From: Glutinoglossum americanum
Taxonomy: Eukaryota > Ascomycota > Geoglossomycetes > Geoglossales > Geoglossaceae
Reading direction: 5' to 3'
DNA: 64,000 nucleotides
Assembly (NCBI GenBank): GCA_020080175.1
Contig: JAGHQL010000050.1
Location: forward strand, 1 to 64,000
In this document: positions 42,952 to 56,053 of the stretch, piece by piece
Layout of the letters: every line of letters begins with the position of its first letter
Numbering within the stretch: position 1 is the stretch's first letter
The notes under the pieces: model-generated
Seen by the model: only the letters and a program-made list of their open reading frames with translations
Databases searched by the model: none
What the model was told of the DNA's origin: nothing
Translations under genes and position numbers: made by a program

Positions 42952-44864
42952 TCACACAACACCTACTGCTTTCACCTTCTCTCGGTGTTCCTCAAAGCTT
43001 TGTGCGTCACCCGTATCTGTGTCCTCGTTCTTTCGTCTTCTTTCCCACTCCTCCTCTTCCTTCGCGATACATCCGTAGAATCTGCCCTGCTGACCCCTAC
43101 TGAAATAAATCACCGGTTCTTTCCTCCGCGCGACGTTCTCCGTCACAAGAACATGCTTAACACTACTTCCTGGTGCCTCAAACATGGCATCCCCCAGTAG
43201 CCGTTCCATTACCGTACGCAAGCCTCTGGCTCCTGTTTCCATGCCTACAGCCGTTTTCGCTACCTCACGTAGCGCACCGGAAGTGAAGCGGAGCTCGATG
43301 CCAGATAGTGCAAAGAGCTGCTCATATTGCTTGAGGAGACAGTTGCGGGGTTCAGTGAGGACGCGAACAAGAGCCTCTTCGTCAAGTGCGGACAGAGCGG
43401 TTGAGACAGGAATACGGCCGATAAGCTCAGGGATAAGCCCATATTTTTGGAGGTCAGCGGGCTCAACGAGATCAAGTGCATTGTGTTGTCCGTTCTCCGT
43501 ATCCGGGTCAGTGGGTGTGAAAAAGGGGAGATACTTTTTGAATAGCTCTACCGCCTCATCACCTTTGATAGTCGCTTGGCTGGAGGAAGATCCGGAGCGG
43601 ATAGGAGCACCAAAACCAATACTACCCTTCGAGACCCGATCAAGGATTATCTTGTGTAGACCAATGAATGCGCCAGTAAAGATAAAGAGGATGTTATCCG
43701 TGCGTACGGTGTAAACTTCACCCTTTCCACCGCCGCTGCCGCCGGCTCCGTTGCTGCCGCCAACCGTCCCAGATCCTAGCCCCCCGGTCCCCATTGGGCT
43801 GCTAGTCGCTCCTCCCCCTGGGTATCCTGATGGCCCGCCGGTAGAACCCGGTGGCGAACCACCGGGTGACCTTCCACCAACTCCACGCTCCTGCTTTGCA
43901 GAAATGTGCAAAGTAGTACCTTCAATTATCTTTAACAGTGCCTGCTGTACACCCTCACCGCTGACGTCCTTACCGTGGCTCACTTTGGCCGTGGCGATCT
44001 TGTCGACTTCGTCTAGACATATGATTCCTCGCTCGGCGCGAGCCACATCCCAATTGCTGGCAGCTAGGAGGCGCTGCACGCATACCTCCGCATCTTCGCC
44101 GATGTAGCCAGCTTGTGTGAATGGCGTGCAGTCGGACATGCTAAAGGGAACTTCGAGAATACGGGCGAGAGTTCTATTTGGGGCGTTAGTGGATAGTGGA
44201 TATACGGAGCAACAATGGGGAGGAGTCTGCGAAAATACTTTGCCATGAGAGTCTTTCCAACCCCTGAAGGGCCCAGCATCATGATATTAGACTTCTCAAT
44301 GGTTAATGGTGTGCGGTCTATTATTATAGATGAAGCGCCTAATCTAGGCTCTGCTTGTGTAGCGTTTGTAGATTTCTGCCCTGGATATTCGCCTAAATGG
44401 CCACCCCCAATGTAAGGCTCGAGATCGTATACACGTAGTTTTTCCGAGGTCTTATTACCTTCAACGGGATGACGATCTGCCATCTCCCTTCGTGCTCTCT
44501 GCTGCAGTAGCTCTTCTTCTTCTTCATCACGTCTCTTCAATTCCTGTATCCGCTGGTAGTGGTTATACACAGCAACGCTGAGCACCTTCTTGGCGCGTTC
44601 TTGACCAACAACGAATTGATCTAGATGTTGTTTTAACGCTCTGGGTGTTAGTCGTGGGACACCGAATACCGAGGCGTCACCGAGAGGGCCCGAGGTAGGA
44701 AGCCCGGGCTCATAGCTGCCGGTGAACGGCTGGCCTGTGAAGTCACTTCGATGGAAGTGCGATGGGGATGCGGGTGGGTAGGTAGTAGAAAAGGATCGAC
44801 GGATGGAGGAGAGGGCGAGATAGGACAGGCGGGCTTGATGTGAAATATTCATATTGGAGTTCAT
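42952..44864 (-). CDS. MCX1: Mitochondrial ClpX-type AAA+ unfoldase (Mcx1)
   Basis: Exons 44864-44239 and 44173-42952, giving 615 aa. The N-terminus has a mitochondrial-type targeting segment (basic and Ser-rich, ...[13 protein letters not shown]). There is no zinc-binding domain, as in fungal mitochondrial ClpX. It has [22 protein letters not shown], Walker [15 protein letters not shown] (intron right after), the pore and Walker B region [17 protein letters not shown] and [13 protein letters not shown], the ClpX hallmark [18 protein letters not shown], a Gly/Ser-rich insertion (about 310-350), FIGLHKII, and sensor 2 [15 protein letters not shown]. The family unfolds proteins in the mitochondrial matrix; in yeast Mcx1 aids heme synthesis, and in fungi with ClpP it may feed a protease. 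Splicing [21 protein letters not shown] restores a conserved stretch. Confidence 0.94.
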
Positions 44865-45454
44865 CCTGGCGCAGATGGCTGGGACGACCAGAGTAGAATG
44901 GCTATGTGGTCAATATCTCTATTGCCTCAGAGTCAGTCAATTAAGTCGCAATGTCTCTCGGATAATTGGGGGTGACACGGATTTTGCATGTATTCGGGTT
45001 AGCTGAATGCCTGTCCGCGGGGTTAGTTACATGTTGATAAGCGATTCCTCTATAACTTCGAAATCTGCATGTGGAACCCAGAAAACGGGATTTTTACGGC
45101 CTTTAGGTGATTCAAAACATGGTTTTTCCGGCCTAGCCCAATGGGTATGCTGTGCAGGCCAGAAATATGTGTTTCACCGACTAAGATCCGCGCCCTCTAT
45201 ATCTGATTCGCCACATGTGCGATGACGTCGCTTCTTTTATTCATCCCAGCCCAAATTTCCATCTCAACCATTCTGTGGAGGATTCAACGATAAGGATGTG
45301 GGTGAACAACAGTCGGTAGCCATTGTATGATAAAAATTCCGAGGTTTCCAGGGAAACTAAAAATCCCACAAGATCCTCGCTCTATACTTGAATAATTGCA
45401 TCCATATATCACCCTCTTCCCATACCTTATATCCTAGACACGCCACAATTGGCA
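44865..45454. promoter_or_regulatory. Divergent promoter region ClpX / branching enzyme
   Basis: 590 bases between two start codons pointing away from each other. No gene inside. No clear binding site could be assigned. Confidence 0.45.
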
Positions 45455-47918
45455 ATGACTCTCAATCCAACCTCAGATAACTCGGTTATGGGAGCTCTAG
45501 GAGATTGCAACGCCCCCACAGATGGGACTGGTATATAACCAACCCAATTGGAACATTCAATGATTGCTGACATGCTTTCAGGTGTTGTTCAACTTGACCC
45601 CTGGCTTGAGCCGTATAAACATGCCCTAAGGAGTAGATACAATAAAGCTCAGGGGTGGATTGAAAAGATTAACGAGGTAGAAGGCGGTATGGAGAAGTTT
45701 ACTAAGGTCCGTCTACCTAGAAACGATTACTGGCGGGGTGCTGACGCTGCATAGGGTTTCGAGAAGTTTGGCTTCAATGTGCTCGAAAGCGGGGATATTA
45801 CTTATCGCGAATGGGCGCCAAATGTAGTCAAAGCGAGTCTTATTGGTGACTTCAGTACTACTTCTATCTTGGTGGACTTTCCCCTGACCTTTACTAATGT
45901 TGCTTAAGATGGCTGGAGTCGTGATGCTACCCCTATGGAAAGGAACAACTTTGGTGTCTGGGAGGTCACTCTACCAGCCAAAGGTGGAAAACCTGACATC
46001 CCTCATAACTCGAAAGTTAAGGCATGTTGGCACTCAGCCCTCGAGTTTCCATGGCTTACTCTCCGCAGATTTCCATGGTAACACCAACAGGTGAACGTAT
46101 CGAACGTCTCCCTGTATGGATCACTCGCGTAACTCAAGAACTTTCGGTTTCTCCTGTGTATGATGCGATATTCTGGAACCCGCCAAAGGAAGAGCGTTAT
46201 GTTTTTAAAAATACAAACCCTCCGAAACCGAAAAGCGCGAGAGTATACGAGGCGCATGTTGGCATATCTACGCCCGAGCTCAAAGTCGGAACCTATAAGG
46301 AGTTCACGAAAAATGTGCTACCTCGGGTCAAACACCTTGACTACAATGTTATCCAACTTATGGCAATCATGGAACACCCGTACTATGCTAGCTTCGGGTA
46401 TCAGGTTACTAGTTTTTTCGCAGCGAGTAGTCGATATGGTACCCCTGATGATCTTAAAGAGCTCATTGACACAGCCCATGGCATGGGAATAACCGTCCTC
46501 CTCGACGTAGTACATAGCCACGCCTGTAAGAATGTACTCGATGGTCTAAACCTATTCGACGGCACAGACCACCAGTATTTCCATGAGGGAGCGAAGGGAA
46601 GGCATGAACTGTGGGACAGCCGCCTCTTCAACTATGGAAATCACGAAGTCTTGAGGTTTCTTTTGAGTAATTTGCGCTTCTGGATGGATGAGTATCGGTT
46701 TGACGGCTTTCGGTTTGACGGTGTTACTAGCATTCTCTACACTCATCATGGTATTGGAACGTAAGTGGCCTCACACCGCTGGATGGTTATCTGGAGAATT
46801 CTGACTCTGATTGCAGTGGCTTCTCAGGCGGTTATCATGAGTACTTTGGCCCGGGAGTTGACGAAGAAGGGGTTGTTTACCTCATGCTAGCTAATGAAAT
46901 GCTGCACCAACTATACCCAGATTGCATCACGATTGCGGAAGACGTTTCCGGGATGCCGGCACTTTGTCTAGCGCGTTCACTCGGTGGCGTTGGGTTCGAT
47001 TACAGGCTCGCGATGGCGATTCCAGACATGTGGATCAAGCTGCTCAAAGAGAAGAAGGACGATGAATGGGATATGGCAGCTATTTGCTTTACCTTGACTA
47101 ATCGAAGGCATGGAGAGAAAACCATTGGCTATGCTGAGAGCCACGATCAGGCGTATGGTCACCTGCCACTCCAATAATTAGCGTTAATAAGCTGGCTAAA
47201 ATATGTGACGTAGGCTTGTTGGCGACAAGTCGGTCCTCATGTGGCTCTGCGATAAGGAGCTCTATACTCACATGTCAACTCTCACTGAGTTTACTCCTGT
47301 CATCGAACGTGGGTTGAGCCTGCACAAGCTAATTCGTCTTATCACCCACGGCCTTGGTGGTGAAGGTTATCTCAACTTCGAGGGTAACGAGTTCGGGCAC
47401 CCGGAGTGGCTGGACTTCCCCAGAGCTGGAAATAACAACAGCTTCTTATACGCAAGACGACAGTGGAATCTCATTGACGACCACTTGCTGCGATATAAAT
47501 TTCTAAATGAGTTCGATGCTATGATGCAGCGAACGGAAGAGAAGTATGGATGGTTGCATGCGCCTCAAGCTTATATTAGCCTGAAGCATGAAGGTGACAA
47601 GGTTGTTGTGTTCGAGCGGGCGGGCTTGCTCTGGGTGTTTAACTTCCATCCGACGAATAGCTTTGCAGACTATCGCATCGGCATCGAACAGAGTGGGACG
47701 TACAAAATTGTGCTAAACAGCGATAGCTTGAGGTTCGGTGGCTTGGGGAGAATCGATGAGAGCACGAGATTCTTTACCACAGCCTTCGAGTGGAACGGCA
47801 GGAAGAACTATACTCAGGTTTATATTCCAACAAGAACAGCTATTGTAAGTCATATATTAACCAAGTGACTTTAAGAGTACAAGTCTGACAACCCTTTAAG
47901 ATCCTTGCGCCCGAATAA
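45455..47918 (+). CDS. GLC3: 1,4-alpha-glucan (glycogen) branching enzyme
   Basis: Exons 45455-45530, 45582-45706, 45755-45854, 45909-46021, 46069-46760, 46817-47152, 47214-47844 and 47901-47918, giving 696 aa. It cuts alpha-1,4 glucan chains and re-attaches them by alpha-1,6 bonds (GH13 family). An N-terminal CBM48-like region ([35 protein letters not shown]) is followed by the barrel: [58 protein letters not shown] with the nucleophile Asp, [11 protein letters not shown] with the acid Glu, and IGYAESHDQ with the transition-state Asp. The C-terminus spliced TRTAI|ILAPE is the usual family end; reading through the last intron would give a non-conserved tail. The intron 46022-46068 uses a GC donor. 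The start is the first ATG after the divergent promoter. Confidence 0.94.
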
Positions 47919-48301
47919 GAGGCTACTTATGAGATGAGCTTAAGTTAGCTATTGAAGTGCTTCACTGGAGCTTCTGAACCGGGTATCACGTGCTAAGAAG
48001 TGGCAGCATAGCATTTTAGGTTTTTATTCCAAGGTTGATCTGGCTGTACCCTTAACGTTTAGTTTATCAGACCGCAGAAAATAAATATAATAAGAAATAA
48101 GTTGAACAGCTGAAATTTTGGTGTGCCGGAAATTTTCCTGTTGTGGAGCGCCAAGTCGGGAGAGCTCCTTCAGCCAACCACAACCCCCATCCTTTTCCAT
48201 TTACCCAACCTCACTCCCACCACCCGTACCTCTTTTCCGACTACATACCATCCATCAGAGTCTTCATTCCCATCGAATCCATCGCTCTTAGCATTCACAA
48301 G
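47919..48301. other. Intergenic between branching enzyme and ATP2
   Basis: 383 bases between tandem genes. It holds the 3' end of the branching enzyme transcript and the promoter of ATP2. No further feature was seen. Confidence 0.5.
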
Positions 48302-50306
<2,005 letters not shown>

Positions 50307-51237
50307 AGGCCAGCTGAAAAGTCTCAACTTCGCAAATTCTAGATGTAAGCTCAGCAGCGATGTATAGAAAGCTAGTGGATGGTGCGGCATTCACGGGCGG
50401 TGGCGACTGTTGCTGTTTGGCTTTGTAAACAAAAAAAACACTCAATCATCTTAGTTATATTTCTTTGGTTGTACTTCACCCCTGATTGTCCACTTTTACT
50501 CCTCCCAATGTTAATTAGCTGAGAGAGGAAATAAGCACGAGTTCCCACTTCATTGCTATGCACGCTGAAAATGCGGGCGATAGTCGGCTGGAGATGCTTT
50601 CACGCCTTGGGATCACGTGCATGGCTAGTTCTTACCAACGTACATGGGTGTCAGGAAATATCCCATAGTACTACAATACAGAATATCATTGGAGATGTTG
50701 TTGATTGACTTAGCTATAGATGAAAATTTAATTGTTTGATTGTTAGTCGGTTTTGTGGGATCGGAGGCTGGAGACAAATAGGTTTTCGCGAAACCTTTCG
50801 GTTTCTCCTTTCCTCCCTCATCGCAACCATGATACAACATCAGTCTTCCAGCCTTTCGGGGCTGGCTATTCCATCCTCAAAGCCATCCGAGCATGCGGTG
50901 CCTTTTTTTGATAACCCCAAAGGAGGGGTTGCGGAGAGCTAATTCTCTTGTGGTCGAAATTCGACAGCGGTGCTATCGAAGAGCGTTTCTTGAGCCCGAG
51001 TTGCCGAGTCGTCGATAGATATATTCACAGTTATACAAAGTTCTTTCGGTTTTAGAGCCTTTTCTCGACCCACATATAGACGGTGCTCAACTGGTCAGGC
51101 AACGGATAAGGCCAAATAATATATATAACAACTCAGATCACAAATTCACACCAACTAACTCGCACACCTTTCCTCTACCAGCTTCTCACCTTGCCAAACT
51201 TGGATTGCCCAACTGCATCATCGAAATTATCGCAGGT
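50307..51237. other. Intergenic between ATP2 and F-box gene
   Basis: About 930 bases: 3' UTR of ATP2, then the promoter of the F-box gene. Small domain-free open frames only. AT-rich around 50660-50740 and 51110-51140. Confidence 0.5.
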
Positions 51238-52278
51238 ATGGCCTTTGATTCCTTGGCTACTGAGCTATTGCTCCAAATCTTCAGTTCCTGCAGCTCCTTC
51301 GAAGACCTCGGAGCATTAGCTTTGACCTGTAGTCGATTCTACAAGGTCCTCACTTCATCACGACGTCTTTTCATCCTTAGTAGTGTTGCAGAAGCCCAGT
51401 ATGGTCCACTCCACGATGCAATTCAGATAGTTACCTATAACGACTGCCAGCCGGCCCACGTCCCCCGGGAGGCGCACCTCTCTTTTGCCCTTCTTCAGCA
51501 GCTTTTGGAGGTTGGTCGAGTTGCCAGAGCTTGGGAAGATATCTATCCAATGAAGAAATGGAACGATGACAATTTTGAGGATCGCCGCCTGCTTACGGAC
51601 AATGAGCGCTACCGTCTCCGCCAGGGCGTCTACCGCCTCTGGCTTTACAACAAAGCTTTCCACAATGCGCAGTATCCACGTGAAACACGCTGCATAGCTG
51701 TTGTCGGCGATCAGCGGGCTAAATTACTACGAAACTGGAGTGTCACGGAGCTTGCGGATATGGCGGATGTACATCAAATCATGCGGGATGTTCTGACTGA
51801 GAATATCTGCCCAAGCAACCGAATCATCAGGGAGAAGATAGTTAAATACCTTCCAGATGGCCACCAGCATCACGTGGTTTTCAATTCGCCCTATCAAAAC
51901 TACCCGTCTCAGGCCGGTTCTCAGTATCACCAGTTCTTCCACCACTTCGGCTCCCACAGTAAATACCTCGACAAGTTTCTACCTACCGACAAGTATGAGC
52001 CGGGCTCTGAGGGCTGGGGGGATGAGATTCCATACTATTACATTATAGAAGACATGCTGAAGTTGGATCCGGGACAGATCCTGTGGCTTTGGAAGCACGC
52101 TCCATATAAGAGTCAAGTGCTCAGCTATATTCGGGATCTTGGGGACTGGTTCGATGATAATGGCCAGACTTTTGGTCAGACATTGGAGAGGCTAATGTTA
52201 CAGAGGAATGGGGACTCTTATGATGATTTGAGGACGGCGATTGCAGAGGGTGAGGTTGGGATTATTGCGGAGATTTGA
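51238..52278 (+). CDS. F-box-like protein
   Basis: Single exon, 346 aa from the ATG at 51238; an open frame continues a few codons upstream without an ATG. Residues 4-45 (LATELLLQIFSSCSSFEDLG, then ALTCSRFYKVL) match an F-box, which binds Skp1 in SCF ubiquitin ligases. The rest is Trp/Tyr/His-rich and alpha-helical in look, with no repeats; residues about 105-150 resemble the body of the many fungal F-box proteins with a single uncharacterised C-terminal domain. The substrate is unknown. Such genes vary greatly in number between fungi. Confidence 0.8.
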   Translation: MAFDSLATELLLQIFSSCSSFEDLGALALTCSRFYKVLTSSRRLFILSSVAEAQYGPLHDAIQIVTYNDCQPAHVPREAHLSFALLQQLLEVGRVARAWEDIYPMKKWNDDNFEDRRLLTDNERYRLRQGVYRLWLYNKAFHNAQYPRETRCIAVVGDQRAKLLRNWSVTELADMADVHQIMRDVLTENICPSNRIIREKIVKYLPDGHQHHVVFNSPYQNYPSQAGSQYHQFFHHFGSHSKYLDKFLPTDKYEPGSEGWGDEIPYYYIIEDMLKLDPGQILWLWKHAPYKSQVLSYIRDLGDWFDDNGQTFGQTLERLMLQRNGDSYDDLRTAIAEGEVGIIAEI

Positions 52279-53013
52279 TGGTGATGTGGTTGGTTAGTGC
52301 TGGGCCTGTAGTTTATTGGAAGGTGATTGAGAAAATTGTTGGTTCAGATTTTAGACAGCGGATTATTACAGGTCCTTTACTTTACGAAGCCCAAACGTTA
52401 GTTACAAGATCAACACCCCGATAGCTTTTGCAAAGCTTGAGAGTCCATTGCCTCTACTGTAGACCGACCTGATAGAACCTCTAGATGCTAAGCTCTAATA
52501 AACTCCCGAGTATGAGTTTTTATGAAGTCATTTGAAGGGCCACACTAAACCCCCCGAAACGCACACTGCAAAGGAGTCATCTAGACACTGAAAGCAGGGA
52601 AAAGAGTGCAGTGATCTGCGAATCTCCATTTGCTAGTTTTAGTAATGTGCTGCCTTGAAATGCCAGGTATAAGGTGTCTTGCTACCAACGGAAAAAGCAA
52701 GCGAAATTCCGCCACGGGCTTTATATTCTATTCACGCTGCCTAAGCCTGCACTGCTGGCCCGTCATCTTTCTTTCCTGGCTTTCCGTCGTTTAGGAGAAA
52801 ACCTGTAACGGCGCGAATGCAACCAAAGCTCTTCATAAGAGACCTCTAACGGAACGCCATGTGTAAAACTTCGCAGCATACGCCAAACAGCAAGGGAAAC
52901 AAGCCTGCCCGGAAGGCATGAGCGAGAACACCAGAACCAACGATCTCTTGGCCCCCTGCTCGGGTCGGGTCGTCACCCGCAAATCTTCTATCCCGAGGCA
53001 AGTACTAAAGCCC
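52279..53013. other. Intergenic between convergent F-box genes
   Basis: About 735 bases between two stop codons. No gene, repeat or RNA feature was recognised. Confidence 0.5.
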
Positions 53014-55395
53014 TCACCACGCATAATTCTGATCCTCAAATGTCAAATCATTACCGTCCCACTCTTCATCGCCACTAGCTTCCTCGTCTAGGAAATCGCC
53101 CTCATTGAATTGGGTCTCGGCTAGTCTTAGGTTGTCGATACGGATGTCCACGACCGAACACATACCTTGCGTAATCTCTCCCTTTTCGCCACTCCACCTG
53201 TTACTAGTATCCGGGCTCTGATTTTCGCTATCGCTCTCACTGTTGCTGTCGCTGTCGCTATCATTGCTGCTGTCACCGCTCCCTGTAGCATTGGAACTAA
53301 TGTCGCTGGGGCTGCCGTCCTCATCGTCCGGATCATAACAGTGAATTGACCGGTCCTTCCCCGCGGAGAGCTCCAGTCGCTCAAGCTCAGTCAATCGAAT
53401 TGATCTTCGCCTCTCTCTCCTCGGGCGGTCCGGAGACTTGGCCAAGTTGACCAGTACTTGTGCATTACTCTTGTTCCAAACCACGACCTGAACGCCTCTA
53501 GCATATTCCTCATCTTCGGAGGGTTGTTTGTGGTGGGCGGTACACGGCACTTTACGTTCTAGAGCCTGCGGGGAGGCTTCGTGTTTGGCGTCTTTCATAT
53601 CCTTTGGTCTGGTCCGAAGGCTTCGTCGGGGCATCCGAACAACGACATCTTCGTCAGCCTCATCATCCAACACAGGTTTTCCTATGCAATCTTCTGCTTC
53701 AACTTTAGCCTTGTGTGTCTTCCACCTGCTCAGGGATTGGAGTTCAATGTTCGGTGGATCTGCCTTCCTCAGGAAAACGCGTTCGAGCTTGTGGATCCAA
53801 TCGTCTCTAAAGTGCGCACGATCACGCCATCCGGTCTTTAATATAACCCTCAAAACCAGTTTTCGAAGGTGGGGGAGATCCGCAGCAGAGTTTGTAAGTG
53901 AACGAAAGAACATATCCGCAACCTCCAGGCTTCCCCATTGGCGAAGATGGGAGAGGTCGATTGACTGTAGCATTGGCGGCCAGGTAGGGACTTCGTGTAG
54001 TAAGAGTAGGTCCTTAAACTTAGGCTCCGTACTCCTGTAAGAGACACTGCTGTAGTACTGGAAATCCATCTTTAGTACCTCAAGTTGAGGACACGCTATT
54101 GCTAGGTCCGGCGAAAAGGAAAGATTGAGGCTCCAATTATGATTAAGAACTAGTTCCCTTAAGTGAGACCCATGGGTAATGAGGAACGGGTGTAAAACAT
54201 CTGATGTAAGGTTTGGGCAGTTTGTAATGGACAGAGCAGAGAGGTTATTCGGGAGGAGAGGCAGCAAGACTCCATTAATAATTGAACAACATTCAAAGCT
54301 GAGACTTTTGAGACTTTGTAAGGCAGAAACAGCCCTGGCGAGATGTTCTTCGTTTGTGGTTCGAGTATTGCCGTTTAAACGACCATCGTCAGATTGCTGA
54401 TAGTTGGTGAAAACCAGCTTTTCTAGACCTCGGAACGCCGGCTGCAGGTGAATGTACTCGAGGTGCTGGGGGGTTCGGTTCTGACCACAGAATCGTGTGT
54501 TCCAACGCCAACTGCGAAGGTGAATCCCCGCAGCCTCTAGGGTAGTAAAGAGAGAATCAGGATAAAGCCATCTCTTCGCAACCCACGACTGTCTATAAGG
54601 AGGACGATCGGCCAAGTGAAATACTGCCAGATCTTCTAGCTGAGGTAACAGGAGAATGAGAGCCGAAATGTCGGGCTGCGGTGTCCGAGAGGCTTCAATC
54701 TCGAGACGGCGAATCTTGTTGTTGTAATTGAAGGTTTTCTTATTGGAGGGAAGCGTGAGAAGCTTGATTAGGGTAGAACCTCTAGGAGACTGATAGAGAG
54801 GAGGCGTGTGATAGAGAGCTGTCAATGCTGGTTCAGTGAATGATCGACATACCCGAGACAGCCCTAGAAGCCAGCTTATAGACGGCTGAGGCCAATATTG
54901 GTCATCATAGAAAGGATAAGCAGCAAAGGTGAAAATCTGCACGAGGATGAAGTATGGGAGCCTGTCCCAGGCTGGGATGCGACCTTCGCTTTGGATAACC
55001 CCGCGGTTGCCGACGGTGGTGCTACAATTATCGTTTTGTTTGGGTTCCTTAGGTTTCTTCGGAGAGGGTTTCGGTGGGGACCGTGTCGAGTACCTTGTGC
55101 GCCGAACCATGCGTTTTCGGGATCCCTCCCTCTTGGATGCCGATAAGGATGGGGATTGGTATCGCGATGACTGCTTGGAGAGCTTCCGTCTTTTGCCCGA
55201 CCGTAATACGCGGTCAGACCTTTCTCTCTTTAGGGGTAGATAATAAGATTCATCGTCACTATCATCGTCGCTACCATCGCTACTATCGTCGTGATCCCCT
55301 GATTGCGGTATGGATTTCGGAGTGCGAGTTGAGCGGCGCGCGTTTGGCGGGGTTGCTGCTGCGTTAGAGCGTAGGGAACGTAGAGTCGGAGTCAT
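53014..55395 (-). CDS. F-box / leucine-rich-repeat-like protein, fungal
   Basis: Single exon, 793 aa from the ATG at 55395. Residues 1-135 are disordered: acidic (DDSSDGSDDDSDDESYYLPL) then strongly basic with likely nuclear localisation signals (KRERSDRVLRSGKRRKLSK). An F-box-like segment follows at about 144-195 (WDRLPYFILVQIFTFAAYPF, then LLGLSRVCRSF). Residues 225-520 form degenerate leucine-rich repeats (for example LRELVLNHNWSLNLSF, LSALSITNCPNLTSDVL). The C-terminal 250 residues are charged, with an Arg-rich patch and an Asp/Ser/Glu run. The layout suggests a nuclear SCF-type substrate receptor, conserved in filamentous ascomycetes as far as I can judge. The substrate is unknown. Confidence 0.8.
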   Translation of the reverse strand: MTPTLRSLRSNAAATPPNARRSTRTPKSIPQSGDHDDSSDGSDDDSDDESYYLPLKRERSDRVLRSGKRRKLSKQSSRYQSPSLSASKREGSRKRMVRRTRYSTRSPPKPSPKKPKEPKQNDNCSTTVGNRGVIQSEGRIPAWDRLPYFILVQIFTFAAYPFYDDQYWPQPSISWLLGLSRVCRSFTEPALTALYHTPPLYQSPRGSTLIKLLTLPSNKKTFNYNNKIRRLEIEASRTPQPDISALILLLPQLEDLAVFHLADRPPYRQSWVAKRWLYPDSLFTTLEAAGIHLRSWRWNTRFCGQNRTPQHLEYIHLQPAFRGLEKLVFTNYQQSDDGRLNGNTRTTNEEHLARAVSALQSLKSLSFECCSIINGVLLPLLPNNLSALSITNCPNLTSDVLHPFLITHGSHLRELVLNHNWSLNLSFSPDLAIACPQLEVLKMDFQYYSSVSYRSTEPKFKDLLLLHEVPTWPPMLQSIDLSHLRQWGSLEVADMFFRSLTNSAADLPHLRKLVLRVILKTGWRDRAHFRDDWIHKLERVFLRKADPPNIELQSLSRWKTHKAKVEAEDCIGKPVLDDEADEDVVVRMPRRSLRTRPKDMKDAKHEASPQALERKVPCTAHHKQPSEDEEYARGVQVVVWNKSNAQVLVNLAKSPDRPRRERRRSIRLTELERLELSAGKDRSIHCYDPDDEDGSPSDISSNATGSGDSSNDSDSDSNSESDSENQSPDTSNRWSGEKGEITQGMCSVVDIRIDNLRLAETQFNEGDFLDEEASGDEEWDGNDLTFEDQNYAW

Positions 55396-56053
55396 GGCTA
55401 CCAACAGCAGAAGAGAGCCGTTAGGGAGAATCCCGAAAAACGAAGAGAACAGTCATCGAGCGGGGCGGATAGAGACAGTAGCGCAAACAACGCAAACGAA
55501 AGAAAGACACCAAAGTCGGTGGATCAACGGAGAGAGTAATGCAGGTGAGGGGAGACTAGTGAATAAAATTGTGAATGCGACGAGGGAACACGTTAGCACG
55601 TGAGCACCCGACGAGAGGCCCGATAACTAAGCAGAACACCACACATCACGTCTGACAAACACCTTCAAGCATCCTTCCGGCCTCGAATCTCAATACAAGC
55701 AGCTACCCGGCCAAACATACATTGGAGCAGCAGAGCAAAAGGGTTCTCCTCGTAGGCCAGGCTTCGAATCCTGATCAGAGGAACTTGCGGACATCGCAAC
55801 TCCATAATCAACATTCATCCATCATCGCCGATCTGTTCATGGTGGTGTCGGTGGTGACTTACTCGCTCTCGGATACCGTACCAATAACCTGCGAGGCGCC
55901 TTCGGTGGATATTCAGTGCGGTTCGAGATTGCGTCGCTTCGCGTTTCGCCATCGGACCTTCAGAACTGTACTGCGCTTAGATTTTGAACTTCGCCTTGGC
56001 TATTTGGTGGTTTGCAGCTTTAATTGAAGTTTTTCTAGGCTTGGGGAGGCCTG
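55396..56053. promoter_or_regulatory. Divergent promoter region F-box-LRR / SUZ12
   Basis: 658 bases between divergent start codons. A short hairpin-like CAGGCTTCGAATCCTG at about 55759-55774 resembles a T-arm, but no tRNA body surrounds it. No gene is supported. Confidence 0.45.

Noticed and set aside
53528-54040. Plus-strand open frame of 170 codons
   Set aside because: Antisense to the F-box/LRR gene, with no domain.
55735-55800. Possible tRNA T-arm (CAGGCTTCGAATCCTG)
   Set aside because: Only a short palindromic arm; no D-arm, anticodon arm or acceptor pairing around it.
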